Shown here: one piece after another, positions 1 through 7,332 of the stretch
Layout: the number at the start of each line of letters is the position of its first letter
How positions within the stretch are numbered: position 1 is the stretch's first letter
DNA from: DAOTEJ01 sp035454085
Lineage (GTDB): Bacteria; Pseudomonadota; Gammaproteobacteria; Burkholderiales; Burkholderiaceae_F
Reading direction: 5' to 3'
Assembly (NCBI GenBank): GCA_035454085.1
Contig: DAOTEJ010000042.1
Location: 1 to 21,206 of the forward strand
Length of the DNA: 21,206 nt
Position numbers and translations under genes: made by a program
The notes under the pieces: generated by a model
What the model was told of the DNA's origin: nothing
Database searches by the model: none
What the model saw: only the letters and a program-made list of their open reading frames with translations

Positions 1-1571
1 AGCCGCGAGCGTTCGCCGCGCTGCAAGGTCACGTGGCCGGCGTGCGGCCAGCCCTTGAATCGGTCGACCACGTAGGTCAGGCCCGACGAGCCCTCCGTCA
101 GGTAGGGCGTGTCGATCTGCGCGATGTTGCCCAGGCACACCACCTTGGTGCCGGGGCCGGCGCGGGTGATGAGCGTCTTCATCTGCTTGGGCGTGAGGTT
201 CTGCGCCTCGTCGATGATCAGGTACTTGTTCAGGAAGGTCCGGCCGCGCATGAAGTTCATGCTCTTGATGCGGATCCGGCTCCTGATCAAATCGTTGGCG
301 GCGCTGCGCCCCCACTCGCCCGCGGCGTCGTCGGAGCGGTTGAGCACCTCCAGGTTGTCCTCGAACGCCCCCATCCACGGGGCCATCTTTTCTTCCTCCG
401 TGCCTGGCAGGAAGCCGATGTCCTCGCCCACCGGCACCGTGGCGCGGGTGACGATGATCTCCGAGTAGCGGCGCGTCTCGAGTGTCTGCGCGAGGCCCGC
501 GGCCAGTGCGATCAGCGTCTTGCCGGTGCCCGCCTGGCCGATCAGGCTGACGAAGTCGCACTCCGGATCCATCAGCAGGTTGAGCGCGAAGCTCTGCTCG
601 CGGTTGCGCGCGGTGATGCCCCACACGGCATGCTTGGCGTGACCGTAGTCGCGCAGGACCATGAGCGTGGCGGTCTTGCCGCGCACCTCCTTGACCTGGG
701 CATGAAAGGGCGTGGGCCCGTCCAGGTACACGAACTGGTTGACGAGCATGTCCCCGACCACCGGCCCGGCAAGGCGGTACCAGGTGTGTCCGCCCTGCTG
801 CCAACTCTCCATGCCTTTGCCGTGCTTGTCCCAGAAGTTGGCGGGTAGGGCCAGCACGCCGGTGTACAGGACGTCGGTGTCCTCGAGCACCTTGTCGTTG
901 AAGTAGTCCTCGGCGGGCAGGCCCAGCACGCGCGCCTTGACGCGCATGTTGATGTCCTTGGACACGAGCACCACCTCGCGCGCCGGTTGGCTGTCCTGCA
1001 GGGCGCGCACCACGCCCAGGATCTGGTTGTCGGCCTTGCCGGCGGGCAGCGAAGAGGGCAGGGCGTTGGCCACCGCCTGGGTCTGGAAGTAAAGGCGCCC
1101 GCGCGCCTCGCGATTGCCCAGCCCGTCGAGCGGGATGCCCTGCTCGATCGGCGTCTTGCACGCCGCTACCAGGGCGTCGAGGGTGCGGCTGACCTGGCGC
1201 GCGCTGCGCGCCACCTCGCTCATGCCCTTCTTGTGGGCGTCGAGTTCCTCCAGCGTCATCATCGGCAGGAGCACGTCGTGCTCCTCGAAGCGGAACAGGC
1301 TGGTGGAGTCGTGCATCATCACGTTGGTGTCGAGCACGAAGAGCTTGGCCGGGCCTGCCTCGGTCTTGCGCTTGCCGTTGCCGCGCGGCTTGGTGTCCAC
1401 CACCTTGAGCGCGGCCTTGGCCAGTGGCGGGGCAGACGGCTCGGGCGCGCGCGCCGCGGGCGCGGGGGCCGGCTCAGGTGCCGGGGCAGGGCGTGCGCGG
1501 GAGGTGGCCATCTCGCCTGGCAGGGGAAGGAGAACGGCGCCAGGCTTGGTCGGAGCTTTCGGCAGTGGCAT
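1..1571 (-). CDS. PIN-PhoH family ATPase/ribonuclease (PhoH2 type), 3' end cut by window edge
   Basis: The translation has an N-terminal PIN nuclease domain from about residue 77, opening with KLFVLDTNV, whose Asp is a predicted metal ligand. A C-terminal PhoH P-loop ATPase domain follows, with Walker A GQAGTGKT near residue 345 and Walker B LIIDEAQN near 452. Residues 20-75 are a Pro/Ala-rich linker of low complexity. The PIN-PhoH fusion is the PhoH2 architecture, described in other bacteria as an ATP-dependent RNA helicase/RNase; that role is inferred here. I chose the ATG at 1571 because MPLPKAPTKP gives a plausible N-terminus; an in-frame ATG at 1511 is the alternative. About 523 residues are visible. 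The last ones (HVTLQRGERSRL) match the usual family end, so probably only a few residues are missing. No strong ribosome binding site is seen. A 162-base gap separates it from bcp on the same strand. Confidence 0.93.
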   Translation of the reverse strand, partial: MPLPKAPTKPGAVLLPLPGEMATSRARPAPAPEPAPAPAARAPEPSAPPLAKAALKVVDTKPRGNGKRKTEAGPAKLFVLDTNVMMHDSTSLFRFEEHDVLLPMMTLEELDAHKKGMSEVARSARQVSRTLDALVAACKTPIEQGIPLDGLGNREARGRLYFQTQAVANALPSSLPAGKADNQILGVVRALQDSQPAREVVLVSKDINMRVKARVLGLPAEDYFNDKVLEDTDVLYTGVLALPANFWDKHGKGMESWQQGGHTWYRLAGPVVGDMLVNQFVYLDGPTPFHAQVKEVRGKTATLMVLRDYGHAKHAVWGITARNREQSFALNLLMDPECDFVSLIGQAGTGKTLIALAAGLAQTLETRRYSEIIVTRATVPVGEDIGFLPGTEEEKMAPWMGAFEDNLEVLNRSDDAAGEWGRSAANDLIRSRIRIKSMNFMRGRTFLNKYLIIDEAQNLTPKQMKTLITRAGPGTKVVCLGNIAQIDTPYLTEGSSGLTYVVDRFKGWPHAGHVTLQRGERSR

Positions 1572-1733
1572 CAGGGCAACCCGAGTAGGAGGGGCGCCCC
1601 GCCGCGAAACACGGTGTGCTGCGTGCTTCGCGCCATCAAGGAGCAGATCTCCCGCGTCGGGCTGCGGGGCGCCGGACTACCGGGCCGCACACGACGCTGC
1701 GTGGGGATCTGTCCACCAGTGAACCGCAATGTC

Positions 1734-2198
1734 TCAGGCGAGTTCCTTCACCGCCGCGAGGACCTCGTCGACGTGGCCCGGCACCTTCACGCCACGCCAC
1801 TCGCGCGCGAGCCTGCCCGCCGCATCGATCAGGAAGGTGCTGCGCTCGATGCCGCGCACCTGCTTGCCATACATGTTCTTGAGCTTCATCACGCCGAACA
1901 GTTCGCAAACGAGCTCGTCGGGGTCGGAGATCAATTCGAAGGGGAATCCCATCTTGGCCTTGAAGTTCTCGTGCGACTTGAGGCTGTCGCGCGAGACCCC
2001 CACCACCGTGGCGCCGGCGCGGCGGAACTTGTCGTGCGCAGCGGCGAAGTCGGCGCCCTCGGTGGTGCAGCCCGGCGTGTTGTCCTTGGGATAGAAGTAG
2101 AGCACCAGCTTGGAGCCGCGCAGTGCAGCGAGGTGGAACTCGCCTGCGGTGGCGGCGGCCCGGAAGTCGGGCACGGTCTTGCCGAGGGTGACGCTCAT
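1734..2198 (-). CDS. bcp: Bcp/PrxQ-family thiol peroxidase (peroxiredoxin)
   Basis: This 154-residue cytoplasmic peroxiredoxin reduces hydrogen peroxide and organic peroxides through a cysteine thiol. The active-site triad is visible: T41 and C44 in PKDNTPGCTTEG, and R119 in GIERSTFL. The length is typical of the Bcp/PrxQ family. In E. coli Bcp the resolving cysteine lies five residues after the peroxidatic one; here that position is A49, and the only other cysteine is C98 in DELVCELFGV. The enzyme may therefore use C98, or work by a 1-Cys mechanism with an external thiol. The ATG at 2198 gives the family's usual short N-terminus. It starts 13 bases after the stop of the upstream Mth938-domain gene on the same strand, so the two are probably co-transcribed. 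Confidence 0.95.
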   Translation of the reverse strand: MSVTLGKTVPDFRAAATAGEFHLAALRGSKLVLYFYPKDNTPGCTTEGADFAAAHDKFRRAGATVVGVSRDSLKSHENFKAKMGFPFELISDPDELVCELFGVMKLKNMYGKQVRGIERSTFLIDAAGRLAREWRGVKVPGHVDEVLAAVKELA

Positions 2199-2211
2199 CG
2201 GGCCGGCTCTC

Positions 2212-2583
2212 TCAGGTCTCGACCAGGACAGCCGCGGCCACGCGGCGGCCTTCGGCCATCAGGATGTTGTAGGTCCGGCAGGCGGCGGCCGAGTCCATCG
2301 CCTCCACCCCCAGCCCCGCGTCTGCAAGGGGCCGGACGAGTTGCGGCTGCGGGAAGCGCTGGCGGCGCCCGGTGCCCAGGAGCACGAGTTCTGGCGCCCA
2401 GGGCAGCAGGGCGGCGAAGTGGCGGGGTTCGAGCGCATCGAAATCCGCGACGGGCCAGGGTTCAAGCCGGTCGGGCATCAGCAGCAGATGGCCGGTGTGG
2501 CGTTCCTTGTTGACTTCGATGTAACCGGGACCGTAGGCGGTCACGGTGTTCTGGGCAGAGGTCTGGTCCGCGTGAAGTTTCAA
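2212..2583 (-). CDS. Mth938-like domain (DUF498) protein
   Basis: This 123-residue soluble protein matches the Mth938/DUF498 family, related to mitochondrial NDUFAF3. The features used are the N-terminal region with GPGYIEVN, the central ELVLLGTG strand-turn motif, and the conserved C-terminal DSAAACRTYNILMAEGR block. No catalytic function is established for the bacterial members, and I do not assign one. The start codon is TTG at 2583, supported by a GGAGG Shine-Dalgarno sequence four bases upstream (2588-2592). It is the first gene of a short minus-strand operon with bcp and lies downstream of the promoter at 2649-2677. alaC diverges from it across a 152-base gap. Confidence 0.88.
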   Translation of the reverse strand: MKLHADQTSAQNTVTAYGPGYIEVNKERHTGHLLLMPDRLEPWPVADFDALEPRHFAALLPWAPELVLLGTGRRQRFPQPQLVRPLADAGLGVEAMDSAAACRTYNILMAEGRRVAAAVLVET

Positions 2584-2587
2584 GTCG

Positions 2588-2610
2588 CCTCCGGCTCACC
2601 TCCGGGCTCA
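2588..2610 (-). promoter_or_regulatory. Duplicated Shine-Dalgarno sequence in the DUF498 gene leader
   Basis: Two imperfect tandem copies of an 11-12 base unit (2588-2598 and 2599-2610) each carry GGAGG on the minus strand. The proximal copy sits four bases before the TTG start and fixes that start. The distal copy lies 15 bases from the start, too far for normal initiation on it. The duplication is seen directly; any role as a ribosome standby site is a guess. Confidence 0.5.
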
Positions 2611-2648
2611 CCTGGCACGCGCCAAGGCAGGAGATGGCTTTCGGGTAA

Positions 2649-2677
2649 ATTATAGGCACACCCCGCAGTGCACAAGC
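2649..2677 (-). promoter_or_regulatory. Probable sigma-70 promoter for the DUF498-bcp operon
   Basis: On the minus strand a perfect TATAAT occupies 2649-2654. It is the only AT-rich patch in the divergent gap. The -35 is weak: GCTTGT at 2672-2677 gives a 17-base spacer, and TTGTGC at 2670-2675 gives 15. Transcription would start near 2642, leaving a leader of about 60 bases before the TTG start at 2583. The same patch might also serve alaC on the other strand, but I see no convincing plus-strand -35. Confidence 0.5.
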
Positions 2678-2735
2678 GAGGTGCGCCGGCGCAGAAATTG
2701 GCGCGCCCGCAACAACCCGAGACCCCGGAGTCGTC

Positions 2736-3971
2736 ATGGTCGAATTTCCGCGCATCAAGCGCCTGCCGCCCTACGTGTTCAACATCACGGGCGAACTCAA
2801 GATGGCAGCCCGCCGGCGCGGCGAGGACATCATCGACATGAGCATGGGCAACCCCGACGGGCCCACGCCTGCGCACATCGTCGACAAGCTCGTCGAGGTG
2901 GCCAGCCGCGAGGACACCCACGGCTACTCCGTGTCGAAGGGCATCCCCCGTCTGCGTCGCGCGATCACCCAGTGGTACAAGACCCGCTACGGGGTCGAGT
3001 TCGACCCGGACGCCGAGGCCATCGTCACGATCGGCTCGAAGGAGGGCCTCGCGCACCTGATGCTCGCCACGCTCGAGCGCGGCGACACGGTGCTGGTGCC
3101 CAACCCCAGCTACCCGATCCACATCTACGGCGCGATCATCGCCGGGGCCGACATCCGCTCGGTGCGCATGACCCCCGGTGTGGACTTCTTCGCCGAGCTC
3201 GAGCGCGCGATCCGCGAGTCGACGCCCAAGCCCAAGATGATGATCATGGGCTTTCCCAGCAACCCCACGGCGCAGTGCGTGGACCTGGCCTTTCATGAGC
3301 GCGTGGTGGCGCTGGCCCGGCAGTACGGCATCTACGTGGTGCACGACCTGGCGTACGCGGACATCACCTTCGACGGCTACAAGGCGCCCTCGATCATGCA
3401 GGTGCCGGGCGCGCGCGACGTGGCGGTCGAGTTCTTCACCATGAGCAAGAGCTACAACATGGCCGGCTGGCGCATCGGCTTCATGGTGGGCAACAAGGAC
3501 CTGGTGTCGGCGCTCGCGCGCATCAAGAGCTACCACGACTACGGCACGTACACGCCGATCCAGGTGGCGGCCATCCAGGCGCTGGAAGGCCCCCAGGACT
3601 GCGTCGAGAAAGTGCGCGTCGAGTACCAGAAGCGCCGCGACGTGCTCGTCAAGGGCCTGCACGAGGCCGGCTGGATGGTCGAGGTGCCCAAGGCCTCGAT
3701 GTACATCTGGGCCGAGATCCCCGCGCCCTACAAGTCGCTGGGCTCCCTCGAGTTCGCGAAGAAGCTGCTCGCTGATGCCAAGGTGGCGGTGTCTCCGGGC
3801 ATCGGCTTTGGCGACTACGGCGACGATCACGTGCGCTTCGCGCTGATCGAGAACGAGCACCGCATCCGTCAGGCGGTGCGCGGCATCAAGGACATGTTCC
3901 GCAAGGACGGGCTGCTCGCGCCGCGCGCGCCCGAGCCCAAGGAACCCAAGGGAGAGAAGGCCGCCGCCTGA
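2736..3971 (+). CDS. alaC: Alanine transaminase AlaC (class I/II PLP aminotransferase)
   Basis: This 411-residue fold-type I PLP enzyme should make alanine from pyruvate with glutamate as amino donor. It resembles E. coli AlaC (YfdZ, about 412 residues) almost end to end, as I remember that sequence: RLPPYVFNIT at the N-terminus, SMGNPDG, VTIGSKEGLAHLML and VSPGIGFGDYG. Visible active-site residues are N176 in FPSNPTAQ, D204 in VVHDLAYAD, the PLP-binding K238 in SKSYNMAGWR with R246 after it, and the carboxylate-binding R367 in HVRFALIEN. The C-terminal 15 residues are a charged, Pro/Lys/Glu-rich tail. The ATG at 2736 has GGAG at 2727-2730. A hairpin separates it from hom 48 bases downstream, so co-transcription with hom may be partial. 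Pathway context is pyruvate/aspartate-family amino acids. Confidence 0.94.
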   Translation: MVEFPRIKRLPPYVFNITGELKMAARRRGEDIIDMSMGNPDGPTPAHIVDKLVEVASREDTHGYSVSKGIPRLRRAITQWYKTRYGVEFDPDAEAIVTIGSKEGLAHLMLATLERGDTVLVPNPSYPIHIYGAIIAGADIRSVRMTPGVDFFAELERAIRESTPKPKMMIMGFPSNPTAQCVDLAFHERVVALARQYGIYVVHDLAYADITFDGYKAPSIMQVPGARDVAVEFFTMSKSYNMAGWRIGFMVGNKDLVSALARIKSYHDYGTYTPIQVAAIQALEGPQDCVEKVRVEYQKRRDVLVKGLHEAGWMVEVPKASMYIWAEIPAPYKSLGSLEFAKKLLADAKVAVSPGIGFGDYGDDHVRFALIENEHRIRQAVRGIKDMFRKDGLLAPRAPEPKEPKGEKAAA

Positions 3972-3978
3972 CACTCCT

Positions 3979-4008
3979 CGGGCCGCTCGCGCGGCCCGTT
4001 TCGCTTTT
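3979..4008 (+). terminator. Hairpin with T-rich tail between alaC and hom (terminator or attenuator-like)
   Basis: An 8-bp perfect stem (CGGGCCGC at 3979-3986 with GCGGCCCG at 3991-3998) closes a 4-base loop and is followed by TTTCGCTTTT. This is the form of a rho-independent terminator, although the T run is broken. It starts 8 bases after the alaC stop and ends 12 bases before the hom start. No separate hom promoter is obvious, so it may only reduce read-through. I see no leader peptide or antiterminator partner. Confidence 0.55.
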
Positions 4009-4019
4009 CCGGACAGCAC

Positions 4020-5330
4020 ATGAATCCGATCAAGATCGGCCTTGCCGGCTTCGGCACGGTAGGGCGCGGCACCTTCGAGGTGCTGGCGCGCAATCAGGAG
4101 GAAATCCGGCGTCGCGCCGGCCGCGGCATCGAGGTCGCCGCGGTTGCGGTGCGCGACGTGGCCCGGGCGCGCGCGGCCTTGCCCGCGGCCGTGCGGGTGA
4201 GCGGCGACTGCATGGACCTGGTACGCGATCCCGAGATCGACATCGTGGTCGAGGTCATGGGCGGCACCGAGCCCGCGCGCTCGCTGGCGCTCGCCGCCAT
4301 CGCGGCGGGCAAGCACGTGGTCACCGCCAACAAGGCGCTGCTCGCCACCCACGGCAACCAGATCTTCGCCGCCGCCCAGCGGGCCGGCGTGATGGTCGCC
4401 TTCGAGGCGGCGGTGGCGGGCGGCATCCCCATCATCAAGGCGCTGCGCGAGGGGCTCACCGCCAACCGCATCGAGTGGGTGGTGGGGATCATCAACGGCA
4501 CGAGCAACTTCATCCTATCCGAGATGCGCGGCCGCGGCCTGCCCTTCGCCACGGTGCTGGCCGAGGCCCAGCGCCTGGGCTATGCCGAGGCCGACCCCAC
4601 CTTCGACATCGAAGGCGTGGACGCCGCGCACAAGCTCACGCTGCTGTCGTCGATCGCCTTCGGCGTGCCGATCAATTTCGCAGCCGCCCACGTCGAGGGC
4701 ATCAGCCGGCTGGCTGCCGAGGACATCAAGTACGCCGAGCAGCTCGGCTACCGCATCAAGCTGCTGGGCATCACCAAGCGCACCGGGCAGGGCATCGAGC
4801 TGCGCGTGCACCCCACGCTCGTGCCGATGCGCCGGCTGATCGCCAACGTCGAGGGCGCGATGAACGCCGTCATGATCAAGGGCGATGCGGTCGGCACCAC
4901 TCTCTACTACGGCCCGGGCGCGGGCGCCGAGCCCACGGCCTCGAGCGTGATCGCCGACCTGGTCGACGTGACCCGCATGCACACCGCGGACCCGGAGCAC
5001 CGCGTGCCGCATCTGGCCTTCCAGGCCGACGCGATGGCCGACACGCCGTGGCTGGCAATGGACCAGACCGTGTGCTCCTACTACTTCCGCATGCGCGTCG
5101 AAGACCGGCCCGGCGTGCTCGCCGACATCGCGCGCATCCTGGCCGACTCGAACATCTCGATCGATGCGCTGATCCAGCGCGAGCCCAGCGAGGGCGAGAA
5201 CCAGACCGACGTGATCCTGCTCACGCACGAGGCGCGCGAGGCCGACGTCGATGCGGCGATCGCCCGCGTCGAGGCCTTGTCCACCGTGGCCGCACCGGTG
5301 GTGCGCCTGCGCAAGGAAGAGCTCGCCTGA
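4020..5330 (+). CDS. hom: Homoserine dehydrogenase with C-terminal ACT domain
   Basis: This 436-residue monofunctional enzyme reduces aspartate semialdehyde to homoserine with NAD(P)H, at the branch to threonine and methionine. The nucleotide-binding glycine loop GFGTVG is at residues 10-15. TANKALLATHG carries K105. The catalytic domain shows GIINGTSNFIL and DIEGVDAAHKL with D201 and K205, matching the catalytic Asp/Lys pair of the family. Residues of about 355-430 form an ACT domain (RVEDRPGVLADIARIL onward), the usual site of threonine feedback. No aspartokinase domain is fused. The ATG at 4020 lacks a clear Shine-Dalgarno sequence (only GGA nearby) and lies just after the hairpin at 3979-4008. 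Its TGA overlaps the thrC ATG by one base. Confidence 0.96.
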   Translation: MNPIKIGLAGFGTVGRGTFEVLARNQEEIRRRAGRGIEVAAVAVRDVARARAALPAAVRVSGDCMDLVRDPEIDIVVEVMGGTEPARSLALAAIAAGKHVVTANKALLATHGNQIFAAAQRAGVMVAFEAAVAGGIPIIKALREGLTANRIEWVVGIINGTSNFILSEMRGRGLPFATVLAEAQRLGYAEADPTFDIEGVDAAHKLTLLSSIAFGVPINFAAAHVEGISRLAAEDIKYAEQLGYRIKLLGITKRTGQGIELRVHPTLVPMRRLIANVEGAMNAVMIKGDAVGTTLYYGPGAGAEPTASSVIADLVDVTRMHTADPEHRVPHLAFQADAMADTPWLAMDQTVCSYYFRMRVEDRPGVLADIARILADSNISIDALIQREPSEGENQTDVILLTHEAREADVDAAIARVEALSTVAAPVVRLRKEELA

Positions 5331-6760
5331 TGGACTACGTCTCGACCCGCGGGCTGGCGCCCGCGCAGCGCTACACCGACATCCTGCTCGCCGGCCTCGC
5401 GCCCGATGGCGGGCTCTACCTGCCGCAGTCCTACCCGCAGATCACGGCGGGCGAGCTCGAGGCCTGGCGCGCGCTGAGCTACGCGCAACTCGCCACCGAG
5501 ATCCTCGCGCGCTTCGCCACGGACCTGCCGCGCGAGCTGATCGCGCGCCTGTGCGCGCAGACCTATACCGCGCAGACCTACGGCTACGGGCGCGCCGACA
5601 GCGATGCCGGGCAGATCACGCCCGTGCGCTGGCTCGACGACGAGCTCGGGATCCTGGAGCTCTCGAACGGGCCCACGCTCGCCTTCAAGGACATGGCGAT
5701 GCAGTTGCTCGGCGCGCAGTTCGAGCACGTGCTGGCGGCGCGGGGCCAGCGCCTCAACATTCTGGGCGCCACCTCGGGCGACACCGGCTCGGCCGCGGAG
5801 TACGCGATGCGTGCCCGCGCCGGCGTCCAGGTCTTCATGCTCTCGCCCGCCGAGCGCATGAGCGCCTTCCAGCGCGCGCAGATGTACTCGCTCACCGATC
5901 CCAACATCCACAACCTCGCCGTCGCGGGCAGCTTCGACGACGCGCAGGACATCGTGAAGGCGGTGTCGAACGACCTGGCCTTCAAGGCCGAGCACGCGAT
6001 CGGCACCGTCAACTCGATCAACTGGGCGCGCATCGCCGCCCAGGTGGTGTACTACTTCAAGGGCTGGCTCGCGGCGAGCCGCGGAGCCGACGAGGAAGTC
6101 GCCTTCGCGGTGCCCTCGGGCAACTTCGGCAACGTGCTCGCGGGCTGGATCGCGCGCAGCATGGGCCTGCCGATCGCCCGGCTGATCGTGGCCACCAACG
6201 AGAACGACGTGCTCGACGAGTTCTTCCGCAGCGGGCGCTACCGGGTGCGCGGTTCGGCCGACACCTTCGTCACCAGCAGCCCGTCGATGGACATTTCCAA
6301 GGCCTCCAACTTCGAGCGCTACGTGTTCGACATGCTGGGGCGCGACCCCGGCGCGCTGCGCGCACTGTGGGCCGGGCTCGAGACGCGCGGCGAGTTCGAC
6401 CTGTCGGGCAGCCCCGCGTGGGCGCGGGTGCAGGCCTCGGGCTTCGTCTCGGGGCGCAGCACGCACGGCGAGCGCCTCGCGACGATCCGCGCGATCTACG
6501 ACGAGCACGGACTGATCGTCGATCCCCACACGGCCGACGGCATCAAGGTGGCGCGCGACTGGCACTCGAGCGGCACCCGCACCCTGTGCCTCGAGACCGC
6601 GCTGCCCGCCAAGTTCGCCGACACGATCCGCGAGGCCATCGGTCGCGAACCCGAGGTCCCGGCCGCCTACGCCGACCTGCTCGCGCGCCCGCAGCGCTGC
6701 GAGCGCCTGCCAGCCGACGCCGCGCGCGTGAAGGACTACCTGGCCCGGCACGCTGCCTGA
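5330..6760 (+). CDS. thrC: Threonine synthase
   Basis: This 476-residue PLP enzyme converts O-phosphohomoserine to threonine, the step after homoserine kinase; no thrB is in the window. The N-terminal YVSTRG motif, the PLP lysine K120 in GPTLAFKDMAMQLLG, the cofactor-phosphate loop NILGATSGDTGSAAEYA and the VPSGNFGNVLAGW block identify the family, and the length fits the longer bacterial form. The frame is open upstream to 4475 inside hom, but the ATG at 5330 is the right start. It overlaps the hom stop as TGATG, has AAGGAAGAG just upstream (5314-5322), and begins with the conserved N-terminus. Translation is probably coupled to hom. The next gene, mobB, begins 71 bases after its stop. Confidence 0.96.
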   Translation: MDYVSTRGLAPAQRYTDILLAGLAPDGGLYLPQSYPQITAGELEAWRALSYAQLATEILARFATDLPRELIARLCAQTYTAQTYGYGRADSDAGQITPVRWLDDELGILELSNGPTLAFKDMAMQLLGAQFEHVLAARGQRLNILGATSGDTGSAAEYAMRARAGVQVFMLSPAERMSAFQRAQMYSLTDPNIHNLAVAGSFDDAQDIVKAVSNDLAFKAEHAIGTVNSINWARIAAQVVYYFKGWLAASRGADEEVAFAVPSGNFGNVLAGWIARSMGLPIARLIVATNENDVLDEFFRSGRYRVRGSADTFVTSSPSMDISKASNFERYVFDMLGRDPGALRALWAGLETRGEFDLSGSPAWARVQASGFVSGRSTHGERLATIRAIYDEHGLIVDPHTADGIKVARDWHSSGTRTLCLETALPAKFADTIREAIGREPEVPAAYADLLARPQRCERLPADAARVKDYLARHAA

Positions 6761-6831
6761 GGGGCGCCGCGGGTCACGCGCATGACTGCGCGCCGCTAAC
6801 ATCCGGACCTGGTTCGAACAGCGATACTCAA

Positions 6832-7332
6832 TTGAAGGCCATCGGGTTCATCGGATACTCCAACTCCGGCAAGACCACCCTGATCGAGCGGCTCATCCCG
6901 TTGCTGCGGGCGCAGGGTCTGGCGGTCTCGGCCGTGAAGAACGCGCACCACGGCTTCGACATGGACCGTCCGGGCAAGGACTCTTTCCGCTACCGCGAGG
7001 CCGGCGCCGGCCAGGTGCTGATCGCCACGGGCCAGCGCTGGGCCCTGCTCACCGAGACGCCTCGTCAGGCCGCTCCGCTCGAAGTGCTGCTCGCGCGCCT
7101 CGACCCCTGCGACCTGGTGCTGGTCGAAGGGTTCAAGAGCGAGGGCGCAATCGCGCGCATCGAGGTACGCCGGGCGGGGCAGAGCGAGCCGCCGATCTTC
7201 CCGCAAGACGCCAGGGTGGTGGCGGTGGCGAGCGACGGGGCGATCGACACGACGCTGCCGGTGCTCGACCTCAACGACCCGCCGGCCGTCGCCCGCTTCA
7301 TCCTCAACATCACGGGGCTGGCGCAATGCTGA
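6832..7332 (+). CDS. mobB: Molybdopterin-guanine dinucleotide biosynthesis adaptor MobB
   Basis: This P-loop GTP-binding protein assists MobA in adding GMP to molybdopterin, forming the bis-MGD cofactor. It is 166 residues long from the chosen start. GYSNSGKTTL (Walker A at residues 8-15) begins right after the first strand KAIGFI. The family VKNAHHGFDMDRPGKDSFR segment and LVLVEGFKSE follow. The start is inferred to be TTG at 6832. No in-frame ATG or GTG lies between the thrC stop and the P-loop, and the TTG gives the usual short lead into the first strand. No good Shine-Dalgarno sequence is visible, so start confidence is moderate. It overlaps moeA by seven bases. The 71-base gap after thrC has no clear terminator; a weak TAACAT at 6797-6802 could be a -10. 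Confidence 0.92.
   Translation: MKAIGFIGYSNSGKTTLIERLIPLLRAQGLAVSAVKNAHHGFDMDRPGKDSFRYREAGAGQVLIATGQRWALLTETPRQAAPLEVLLARLDPCDLVLVEGFKSEGAIARIEVRRAGQSEPPIFPQDARVVAVASDGAIDTTLPVLDLNDPPAVARFILNITGLAQC

Noticed and set aside
33..848. A 271-codon plus-strand frame opposite the PhoH-family gene
   Set aside because: The minus strand here encodes unmistakable Walker A and B motifs; the plus frame shows none.
1572..1733. Possible tRNA or small gene between bcp and the PhoH-family gene
   Set aside because: No TPsiC-like GGTTCGA arm, acceptor pairing or conserved peptide could be found.
2580..4352. A 590-codon minus-strand frame opposite alaC and the start of hom
   Set aside because: It runs through the divergent promoter gap and opposite two clear enzymes, with His/Asp/Arg-rich sequence typical of shadow frames in GC-rich DNA.
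4475..5329. N-terminal extension of thrC into hom (same frame open from 4475)
   Set aside because: The added residues are Arg/His-rich and unlike any ThrC. The ATG at 5330 has a Shine-Dalgarno sequence and begins the conserved N-terminus.
5081..6802. A 573-codon minus-strand frame opposite hom and thrC
   Set aside because: Shadow of thrC codon bias. No domain and no ribosome binding site support.
6761..6831. Terminator or promoter between thrC and mobB
   Set aside because: Short inverted repeats lack a T run, and TAACAT at 6797 has no matching -35, so neither is supported as a feature.
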